This document shows positions 23,830-29,206 of a stretch of DNA of 29,206 nucleotides, piece after piece (the first letter of the stretch is position 1; each line of letters begins with the position of its first letter). Origin of the DNA: Oscillospiraceae bacterium. GTDB lineage: Bacteria > Bacillota > Clostridia > Oscillospirales > Acutalibacteraceae. The stretch is taken from assembly GCA_902761265.1 (NCBI GenBank), contig CACWJV010000006.1, forward strand, positions 1 through 29,206, written 5' to 3'. The notes beneath the pieces are model-generated. The model was not told the origin of the DNA, made no database searches, and saw nothing but the letters and a program-made list of their open reading frames with translations. The position numbers and the translations under genes were made by a program.

Positions 23830-25046
23830 TTTGCTTCTCCTTCCACATCCGTATCGATCATTTGCTTGGCGTCCACCTTGGCGCCCTTGCCGATCGTGAT
23901 CTTTTCGCCGATGACGGCGATGCCCCAATCGTCGAGCCGGTCGGCCATCGCTTCGGGGCTGTCGCCCACATGGGCGTTTTCATCGATCACAGCGTTTTCC
24001 GCCACGATCGCATATTCTACAACAGCGCCCTTTTTGATGGTGGTGCCGGGCATCACGATGGAATAGCGCACGGTTGCGCCCTCCTCCACGGTGACGTTGG
24101 AGAACAGCACGGAATAATCGACGTTGCCGCGGATCTCACAGCCTTCGCTGATCATGGAGTTTTCCACTTTTGCGGTGTCGGCAATGAAGTGCGGCGGCGC
24201 GACGGGCGATTGGGAATAGATTTTCCAGGTATCGTCCGACAAATCGAGGTCCACCTTCGGATTGAGCAGATCGAGGTTCGCTTCCCACAGCGAATCGATG
24301 GTGCCCACGTCTTTCCAGTAGCCGTCAAACTGATAGGCGAACATGCGTTCGCCGGCGGCGTGCATGGCCGGAATCACATTGTGGCCGAAGTCGTTGCCGG
24401 AGGTCGGGTCGTTTTCGTCGTCGATCAAATACCGGCGCAGGGTTTTCCAGGTGAAGATGTAAACGCCCATGGACGCTTTGTTGCTGCGCGGCTTTTTGGG
24501 CTTTTCTTCAAATTCGCTGATCGAGCCGTCGGGTTCGACAAACATCAGACCGAAGCGCGACGCTTCGTCCCAGGGTACCTCGAGCATGGCGATGGTGCAG
24601 GCCGCGTTCTTTTCCTTGTGGTAATCGAGCATCTTGGCGTAGTCCATCTTATAGATATGGTCGCCCGAGAGGACAGCCACATATTCGGGATCGTAGCGGT
24701 CGATGAAGTTGATGTTCTGATAGATCGCGTTGGCCGTGCCCTTGTACCATTCGGTGCCCTTGATCTGCTGATAGGGCGAAAGCACATGGACGCCGCCGTT
24801 CATCCGGTCAAGATCCCACGCTGCACCGTTGCCGAGATAGTTGTTGAGCTCGAGCGGCTGATATTGGGTCAGCACGCCTACCGTCTCGATGCCGGAGTTG
24901 ATGCAGTTGGAGAGCGGGAAGTCGATGATGCGGTATTTGCCGCCGTAGGGAACGGCAGGCTTTGCGATGTTTTTGGTGAGGATGCCGAGTCGGCTGCCCT
25001 GTCCGCCGGCAAGCAGCATGGCAAGGCATTCTGTTTTCTTCGTCAT
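23826..25046 (-). CDS. glgC: Glucose-1-phosphate adenylyltransferase (ADP-glucose pyrophosphorylase)
   Basis: A 406-aa enzyme that makes ADP-glucose and pyrophosphate from ATP and glucose 1-phosphate, the committed step of glycogen synthesis. The N-terminal loop LLAGGQGSRLGILT (residues 11-24), KPAVPYGGKYRIIDFPLSN (29-47), the catalytic region SGDHIYKMDY and the glucose-1-phosphate site EFEEKPKKP are all present. The C-terminal part is a beta-helix, EGCEIRGNVDYSV and following repeats. AGGAGG lies 10 nt before the ATG. It follows glgB by 40 nt and overlaps glgD by 4 bp. Confidence 0.96.
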   Translation of the reverse strand: MTKKTECLAMLLAGGQGSRLGILTKNIAKPAVPYGGKYRIIDFPLSNCINSGIETVGVLTQYQPLELNNYLGNGAAWDLDRMNGGVHVLSPYQQIKGTEWYKGTANAIYQNINFIDRYDPEYVAVLSGDHIYKMDYAKMLDYHKEKNAACTIAMLEVPWDEASRFGLMFVEPDGSISEFEEKPKKPRSNKASMGVYIFTWKTLRRYLIDDENDPTSGNDFGHNVIPAMHAAGERMFAYQFDGYWKDVGTIDSLWEANLDLLNPKVDLDLSDDTWKIYSQSPVAPPHFIADTAKVENSMISEGCEIRGNVDYSVLFSNVTVEEGATVRYSIVMPGTTIKKGAVVEYAIVAENAVIDENAHVGDSPEAMADRLDDWGIAVIGEKITIGKGAKVDAKQMIDTDVEGEAK

Positions 25047-25086
25047 GGTTTTGATTACCTCCTATATGATGCGTGATACTGTAAGA

Positions 25087-27057
25087 TCATTTTTTTGCGG
25101 TTGATTTTTTGGCGGCCGGTTGCTTGTCGGGTTCTTTCTTTGCGGCGCGTTTCTTCGCCGGCTTGGGTTTATATTTGAGATACAACGCAGAAAGCCCCGG
25201 CAGATCCACCGTGATGGACTGCTCGTAGCCGTGCATCGGCACTTTCTTGCTCGTCACACGGGTCTTGGTGCCCCGGCCTTCGCCGCCGAAGCGCACGTCG
25301 TCGGAGTTGAGCACCACTTCATAGATGCCGTCCTTGCCGACGCCGAAGGTGTATTTGCTGCGCTCCACGGGTGTGAAGTTGCACACACAGACGATCTCGT
25401 TCCCGTTCTTGTCGATCCGGCGGAATGCAATGACGGAATTGTCGATATCGTCGCTGACACACCACGCGAAGCCCTCCCAGCCGTAGTCGATCTGCCACAG
25501 CGCGGGCGTTTTGCGATACAGTTGGTTGATCGCCTTGAAGTATGCCTGCAACTGGCGGTGCTTGTCATAGTCCAGCAGCAGCCAGTCGAGCCCTGCGTCG
25601 TATTTCCATTCGATGAACTGGCCGAACTCCTGCCCCATAAAGGTCAGCTTTTTGCCCGGATGTGCCATCATGTAGCCCATAAACGAACGCACGCCGGCAA
25701 ACTTTTCTTCGTAGCTGCCCGGCATCTTGCCGATCAGCGAGCATTTGCCGTGGACCACCTCGTCGTGCGAGATCGGCAAAACGAAGTTTTCCGAAAACGC
25801 ATAGAAGAACGAGAAGGTCAACAGGTTGTGGTTGTATTTACGGGACAGGCCGTCGAGCGAAAAATACTTGAGCGCATCGTTCATCCAGCCCATGTTCCAC
25901 TTGAAGTTGAAGCCGAGGCCGCCGATATCGGTCGGCTTGGACACAAGCGGCCACGCGGTGCTCTCCTCGGCGATCATCAGAACGCCCGGGAAATCGCGGA
26001 ACACCAGTGCGTTGAGGGTGCGCAAAAACTCGACCGCCTCCAAATTTTCGTTGCCGCCGTACTGGTTCGGCACCCACTGGCCGTGTTCGCGGCCGTAGTC
26101 GAGATAGAGCATCGACGCCACGGCGTCCACACGCAGACCGTCGACGTGGTATTTGTCGAGCCAGAACGTGGCGGAGCTCATCAGGAACGAAACGACCTCC
26201 TTGCGGCCGTAGTCAAAGACCTTGGTGCCCCAGTCCATGTGTTCGCCCTTGCGCGGATCCTTGTATTCATAGCACGCTTCGCCGTCAAATTCGGCAAGTC
26301 CGAACGCGTCCTTCGGGAAATGCGCCGGCACCCAGTCGAGGATGACGCCGATGTCGTTCTGGTGGCACTGATCAATGAAATACATCAGATCGTGCGGCGT
26401 GCCGTAGCGGCTTGTGGCGGAAAAATAACCCGTCACCTGATAGCCCCACGAGCCGTCAAACGGATATTCCGACAACGGCATCAGCTCAATATGCGTGTAG
26501 CCCATCTCTTTGACATACGGCACCAAAGACGCCGCGAGATCGCGGTAGGAATAGAAGTTGCCGTCGTCGTGCTGTTTCCATGAGCCGGCGTGGACTTCAT
26601 AGATATTCATCGGGCTTTCATACGGATTGCGCCGCGCTTTTTCGGTTTGCCACGCGTCGTCCTTCCAGCGGTAGCCGTCCATCTCGTAAAACTTGCTCGC
26701 CGTGCCGGGACGCGTTTCGCTGTGGAACGCGAAGGGGTCGGCCTTGTCTTTGACTGTGCCGTCCGGACAGATGATATGATATTTGTAGTTGTCATAGACC
26801 ACAACGCCGGGAATGGTGCATTCCCAGACGCCGGAATCCGGCAGCTTGTGCATCACGGCTGCGCCTGCGTCCCAGTCGTTGAAATCACCGATCACGCTGA
26901 CCGCCTGCGCGTGCGGCGCCCAAACGCGGAAGGTGACAAGGTCGCCGTCGCCGTCTGTTTCCCGGTGGGCACCCAAAAACGCATACGCGCGGTTGTTGGT
27001 GCCCGCGTGGAAATAATACAGAGCGATGTCGTCACGTTTCGGTTGGCTTTTGGACAT
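25087..27057 (-). CDS. glgB: 1,4-alpha-glucan branching enzyme
   Basis: A 656-aa GH13 enzyme that cuts alpha-1,4 chains and re-attaches them by alpha-1,6 bonds. Residues about 25-130 are a CBM48 domain (VTFRVWAPHAQAVSVIGDFNDW at 41-62), followed by the (beta/alpha)8 catalytic domain: nucleophile D311 in GLRVDAV, acid/base E364 in IAEESTAWP, and H431-D432 in SHDEVVHGK. A C-terminal beta domain follows. The last ~27 residues are a Lys/Ala/Pro-rich tail (PAKKRAAKK, AAKKSTAKK), not part of the usual enzyme. I chose ATG 27057 (MSKSQPKRDD) with GAAGGTG 5 nt upstream; the frame is open to 27393 but that lies beyond the promoter. It is the first gene of the operon. Confidence 0.95.
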   Translation of the reverse strand: MSKSQPKRDDIALYYFHAGTNNRAYAFLGAHRETDGDGDLVTFRVWAPHAQAVSVIGDFNDWDAGAAVMHKLPDSGVWECTIPGVVVYDNYKYHIICPDGTVKDKADPFAFHSETRPGTASKFYEMDGYRWKDDAWQTEKARRNPYESPMNIYEVHAGSWKQHDDGNFYSYRDLAASLVPYVKEMGYTHIELMPLSEYPFDGSWGYQVTGYFSATSRYGTPHDLMYFIDQCHQNDIGVILDWVPAHFPKDAFGLAEFDGEACYEYKDPRKGEHMDWGTKVFDYGRKEVVSFLMSSATFWLDKYHVDGLRVDAVASMLYLDYGREHGQWVPNQYGGNENLEAVEFLRTLNALVFRDFPGVLMIAEESTAWPLVSKPTDIGGLGFNFKWNMGWMNDALKYFSLDGLSRKYNHNLLTFSFFYAFSENFVLPISHDEVVHGKCSLIGKMPGSYEEKFAGVRSFMGYMMAHPGKKLTFMGQEFGQFIEWKYDAGLDWLLLDYDKHRQLQAYFKAINQLYRKTPALWQIDYGWEGFAWCVSDDIDNSVIAFRRIDKNGNEIVCVCNFTPVERSKYTFGVGKDGIYEVVLNSDDVRFGGEGRGTKTRVTSKKVPMHGYEQSITVDLPGLSALYLKYKPKPAKKRAAKKEPDKQPAAKKSTAKK

Positions 27058-27070
27058 CTGAACACCTTCT

Positions 27071-27117
27071 TTTCCCGGGTGTATCCGATTTTTGCACTGC
27101 CCAAAGAGACCGGGAAA
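27071..27117 (-). promoter_or_regulatory. Hairpin in the glgB leader
   Basis: TTTCCCGG (27071-27078) and CCGGGAAA (27110-27117) would pair in the mRNA with a 31-nt loop; the 3' arm ends only a few nt before the GAAGGTG ribosome binding site. It may affect glgB translation, but no known riboswitch is recognised. Confidence 0.35.
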
Positions 27118-27153
27118 CCTGTGCAGAATCCACCCATTTTTATACTTTTTAAT

Positions 27154-27182
27154 ATGATAACACTTTGCGGAAAAAAAGACAA
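27154..27182 (-). promoter_or_regulatory. Promoter of the glycogen operon
   Basis: On the minus strand TTGTCT (27182-27177), 17-nt spacer, TATCAT (27159-27154). The leader is about 90 nt. The mediocre -35 fits activation by a protein binding the direct repeats just upstream. Confidence 0.6.
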
Positions 27183-27195
27183 GGGTTTTTGTTAT

Positions 27196-27251
27196 TTTGT
27201 TAGAAACTGAATAAAAATTTTTGCTCGTTTTTAGATAGTTTGTTAGAAACT
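27196..27251 (-). promoter_or_regulatory. Two 13-bp direct repeats upstream of the glg promoter
   Basis: TTTGTTAGAAACT occurs exactly at 27196-27208 and 27239-27251, 43 bp apart (about four helical turns). The nearer copy ends 13 bp before the -35 box of the glg promoter. The spacing and same orientation fit binding sites for an activator; the protein is not in the window as far as I can tell. Confidence 0.5.
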
Positions 27252-27365
27252 TCTCTGGGACGGTTTGGGGTGGACCGGACGAAGGCGCGCCAAACGCCGA
27301 ACCGGCGGGCGGCAGGGATTCAGTATAGCGCAAACGGATGAAAAAGAATGGGGAAAAACGGCGAG

Positions 27366-27394
27366 TTGACAAGCGGAAAAAACTGTGATACACT
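27366..27394 (+). promoter_or_regulatory. Promoter of the LCP-like gene
   Basis: TTGACA (27366-27371), 17-nt spacer, TACACT (27389-27394). A second candidate is the extended -10 TGCTATACT ending at 27442, without a clear -35. Confidence 0.55.
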
Positions 27395-27478
27395 GAAACT
27401 CCCGCAGCGGCACCCCGGCCGCTGTCTGCATTTTGCTATACTATAAATAGATAAGAACGAAACAGGGTGTGAAAAACA

Positions 27479-28435
27479 ATGAAACTCCCGCGCTTTTCCA
27501 TAGACGACGAGACCCGACGCGCGATTGACGAGACGAAAAACAAAGCCATGCAGCAGGCGGACCGCGCCATGCGTGCCACCGACCGGCTGTTGCAGCCGCG
27601 GCTGGTGATTCCGCTGTTTTTGGCGGTGCTGGTGCTGCTGCTTCTGGTGTCGGGCGTTGTCATCATCAAAGAACACCGCAAACCGACGACCACCGACCCG
27701 GCCGCCGTCAGCGAAAGCCTGACCGCCGCGCAGCCGGACGACGGCACAGCCGCCCCGCTGCAGGGCAACTTCCTTTTGGTGTTTGCCGACAACAACACCG
27801 GCACGCTGCGGATGCTCGCGGTGCTTGGCGTCGATTCCGAGCAAAAGAGTCTGCACGTCAGCTATGTGTCGCCGTCGGAGCGCGTGGACGTCAACAACCT
27901 CAACGGCTCCATGCAGCAGCATTACGACAAGGGCGGCGCCACGGAGCTTAGCTGGGCGGTCGGCACATTTATGGATCGCACGATGGACCGCTATGTGATC
28001 GCCAACAACGACCGGCTGATCAACTTTTGCAAAAACCTCGGCGAACACGAACTGCTGATCGAGCCGGGCGTGCAAACGGAATATGACGGCATCTCGTTCG
28101 TTATCAAGGAAGGATTGCAAAAGCTGACGAGCGACACGCTGTGCAAATACTTCGGCTATAGCTGCAAAACGCTGTACACAGGCGGCGACGGCAAAGTGAG
28201 CGAGCTACTGGAATATCTGATCGGCAAGCTGCTTTCCCCTGAAAACGAATCCCGGTTTGACCGGATCCTCGCAAAGCTGATCAGCGAAGCGGCAACCAAC
28301 ATCTCCGCGATGGATCTGCAATCCTACAGTTCGGTGCGCACGGCGTTTTCTGCGGACGGCGCGCCGGTCGCGGTGGTCAACGACGGTGTGTTCCGCCCCG
28401 CGGAGGAGAATGAAGAGGGAAGAATTAAGAATTAA
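27479..28435 (+). CDS. Membrane-anchored protein with divergent LytR-CpsA-Psr (LCP)-like domain
   Basis: A 318-aa protein with a charged cytoplasmic N-terminus, one membrane helix (about residues 42-63) and an outer domain. The outer part follows the order of LCP ligases, which attach teichoic acids or capsule polymers to peptidoglycan: FLLVFADNN...MLAVLGVDSEQKSLHVSYVSPSERVDV, then HYDKGGATEL, then DRYVIANNDRLINFCKNLG and LIEPGVQ. Several residues expected of an active LCP enzyme (the SIPRD-type arginine/aspartate and the late R-x-R pair) are not recognisable, so it may be a non-catalytic relative; the assignment rests on pattern order only. AGGGTGTG lies upstream of the ATG. The last codons (EENEEGRIKN) run into an AATTAAGAATTA-type repeat that also supplies the stop. 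Confidence 0.6.
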   Translation: MKLPRFSIDDETRRAIDETKNKAMQQADRAMRATDRLLQPRLVIPLFLAVLVLLLLVSGVVIIKEHRKPTTTDPAAVSESLTAAQPDDGTAAPLQGNFLLVFADNNTGTLRMLAVLGVDSEQKSLHVSYVSPSERVDVNNLNGSMQQHYDKGGATELSWAVGTFMDRTMDRYVIANNDRLINFCKNLGEHELLIEPGVQTEYDGISFVIKEGLQKLTSDTLCKYFGYSCKTLYTGGDGKVSELLEYLIGKLLSPENESRFDRILAKLISEAATNISAMDLQSYSSVRTAFSADGAPVAVVNDGVFRPAEENEEGRIKN

Positions 28436-28462
28436 AAATGAAAAAGTGAAAATTGAAAATGA
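28416..28462. repeat. AAGAATTAAGAATTAAAAATGAAA-type low-complexity repeat
   Basis: AT-rich tandem variants of AGAATTA and AAAATGAAA, covering the last codons and stop of the preceding gene up to the terminator. Such strings are common downstream of genes in gut Clostridia. Confidence 0.5.
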
Positions 28463-28493
28463 AAAACCGCAGGGGTTCGTCCTCTGCGGTTTT
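28463..28493. terminator. Bidirectional terminator
   Basis: AAAACCGCAGGGG (28463-28475) pairs with CCTCTGCGGTTTT (28481-28493), 13 bp with one G-U and a 5-nt loop, T-run on both strands. It serves the convergent LCP-like gene and the XRE gene ending at 28495. Confidence 0.85.
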
Positions 28494-28494
28494 G

Positions 28495-28707
28495 CTATTT
28501 ATTGACGTTGGGGTTGTCGGTGCGACACAGGATATAGTCGATGCTGACATCGTAAAACTCCGCGAGCATCAACAGGGTTTCGGTTGGCGGCACGCGGTCG
28601 CCGGTTTCATATTTGGAAAGCAGTGCTTGTTCAATGCCAGTTTTCATTTGGACAGCTATTTGTGTATAGCCTTTGGCTTTACGCAAGACGCGCAGGTTGT
28701 TTTTCAT
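28495..28707 (-). CDS. Small XRE-family helix-turn-helix repressor
   Basis: A 70-aa protein that is a single Cro/C1-type domain: LRVLRKAKGYTQIAVQMKTG with the HTH at about residues 15-36, then LLSKYETGDRVPPTETLLMLAEFYDVSIDYIL, the usual SinR-like end. GGGGTGG lies about 5 nt before the ATG, and the palindrome TGACATAATGTCA (minus strand) lies just before that. It is divergent from the 107-aa membrane protein, and the same 13-bp palindrome occurs inside that gene's promoter, so it most likely represses both genes. No sensor domain is present; how it is released is unknown. Confidence 0.88.
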   Translation of the reverse strand: MKNNLRVLRKAKGYTQIAVQMKTGIEQALLSKYETGDRVPPTETLLMLAEFYDVSIDYILCRTDNPNVNK

Positions 28708-28720
28708 AATGCCACCCCTA

Positions 28721-28733
28721 TGACATTATGTCA
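28721..28733. promoter_or_regulatory. Operator 1, upstream of the XRE gene
   Basis: TGACATTATGTCA, a perfect palindrome around the central T except for the middle base, 13 nt from the XRE ATG. Centre 28727, 32 bp (three turns) from operator 2. Confidence 0.75.
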
Positions 28734-28742
28734 TTTTTTATC

Positions 28743-28771
28743 TTGACAAATATGACATTTTGTCATATAAT
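28743..28771 (+). promoter_or_regulatory. Promoter of the 107-aa gene with embedded operator 2
   Basis: TTGACA (28743-28748), 17-nt spacer, TATAAT (28766-28771): perfect consensus. The 13-bp palindrome TGACATTTTGTCA (28753-28765) fills the spacer up to the -10 box, so a bound XRE dimer would block RNA polymerase. Confidence 0.85.
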
Positions 28772-28805
28772 TATCTCGATCAAATAATGAGAGAGGTGTT
28801 AATAG

Positions 28806-29129
28806 ATGAAGGATTGGGAATATCGTAATATGCAAGAGCGGATGACAGGCCAAGTTGTCGACGAGTTGAAAAGAACCGAGGAAGAGATTAAGCGAGCGAA
28901 CAGAGATGCAGAAAAACGTGCGAGTCACCCTACAGGTCAGGCAACCGCTTCCGATGTACATTTGCCAAAATGGATTATATATGGCGTTGTTGTAAACTTG
29001 TTTTTATTGGGCGCGGCTGTAAATCATAATATGTCTTTTATTTTGCACAACAAGCCCATTATGATTGCAATAGCGATTGGCGTATTCATACTGCTAAAAC
29101 TAATTGATAAATTTCTGTTTGATAATTAG
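28806..29129 (+). CDS. Small membrane protein, 107 aa, under XRE control
   Basis: I do not recognise the family. Residues 1-45 are charged and probably helical or coiled-coil (DELKRTEEEIKRANRDAEKR), cytoplasmic. Two membrane helices follow at about 56-72 and 84-103, joined by a short NHNMSFILHNKP loop, so both ends are predicted to be cytoplasmic. GAGAGGTG lies 8 nt before the ATG. Its promoter is a perfect consensus with an XRE operator in the spacer, so it is tightly repressed and would be strongly expressed when derepressed. The XRE-plus-small-membrane-protein layout resembles small mobile or immunity-type modules, but no toxin or phage gene is visible. A terminator follows at 29154. Confidence 0.75.
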   Translation: MKDWEYRNMQERMTGQVVDELKRTEEEIKRANRDAEKRASHPTGQATASDVHLPKWIIYGVVVNLFLLGAAVNHNMSFILHNKPIMIAIAIGVFILLKLIDKFLFDN

Positions 29130-29153
29130 TTTATATGGTTGATATAAATATAG

Positions 29154-29180
29154 AGCTGCTCCTTTTTGGGGCGGCTTTTG
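29154..29180 (+). terminator. Terminator of the 107-aa gene
   Basis: AGCTGCTCC (29154-29162) pairs with GGGGCGGCT (29168-29176), 9 bp with G-U pairs, loop of five T, followed by TTTG. Confidence 0.65.
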
Positions 29181-29206
29181 CTTGTTTATGCCGATTTTGC
29201 CGGTGA

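Larger units (their letters stand above)
27058..27478. other. Divergent regulatory region, glgB / LCP-like gene
   Basis: A 421-base gap without a gene. It holds the glg promoter with a leader hairpin, two 13-bp direct repeats upstream of it, a GC-rich stretch (27252-27330) with no function I can name, and one or two promoters for the plus-strand gene, each listed separately. Confidence 0.7.

Noticed and set aside
25120..26583. A 487-aa plus-strand frame antisense to glgB, and similar long frames at 18457 and 23820
   Set aside because: Same reason: shadows of real minus-strand genes caused by GC-biased third positions.
27058..27393. N-terminal extension of GlgB to 27393
   Set aside because: The extension crosses the predicted promoter and leader, has no family similarity, and ATG 27057 has a good ribosome binding site.

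Overview
The window looks like chromosomal DNA of a GC-rich, Gram-positive, spore-forming gut-type member of the Clostridia (Oscillospirales/Ruminococcaceae-like). This is inferred from a YpeB spore-germination protein, a class B sortase, a GlgC/GlgD glycogen operon, a BspA-type leucine-rich-repeat surface protein, strong Shine-Dalgarno sites, TTGACA/TATAAT promoters with 17-nt spacers, and short palindromic and simple repeats next to gene ends. I see no rRNA, tRNA, CRISPR array, prophage or insertion sequence.

Layout. Positions 1-491 are non-coding and repeat-rich. A minus-strand pair follows: a FabG/YmfI-type reductase (492-1214) and ypeB (1263-2600). From a strong promoter at 2746-2774 a plus-strand run reads nifS/nifZ-type cysteine desulfurase, thiI, cinA, a class B sortase with a long cytoplasmic tail, a membrane-anchored SpoIID-like protein whose motifs are in permuted order, and a class II aldolase. 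It ends at tandem hairpins at 11108-11198. Next come a minus-strand DUF2238-like membrane protein, an unrecognised 298-aa protein and a split chromate-transporter pair (13222-14326). An AT-richer segment (about 14459-18285) holds a small XRE regulator divergent from an 1110-aa BspA-type surface protein. Minus-strand alaA-type aminotransferase and rarA follow, each with its own promoter. The glycogen operon glgB-glgC-glgD-glgA occupies 27057-21252 on the minus strand. The right end has a divergent LytR-CpsA-Psr-like membrane protein and an XRE regulator divergent from a 107-aa membrane protein, with two matching 13-bp operators between them.

How the genes fit together. NifS-type desulfurase and ThiI form a tRNA 4-thiouridine (and possibly thiamine) sulfur relay. 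GlgC/GlgD make ADP-glucose, GlgA polymerises it and GlgB branches it. The sortase, the SpoIID-like protein, the LCP-like protein and the BspA-like protein are all cell-envelope or surface functions.

The most unusual items are the permuted SpoIID/LytB domain fused to an unknown cytoplasmic domain, the XRE operator embedded exactly between the -35 and -10 boxes of the 107-aa gene, the divergent XRE/BspA promoters sharing one palindromic -35 box, and two 13-bp direct repeats upstream of the glycogen promoter. All calls were made by reading the sequence, with no database search.
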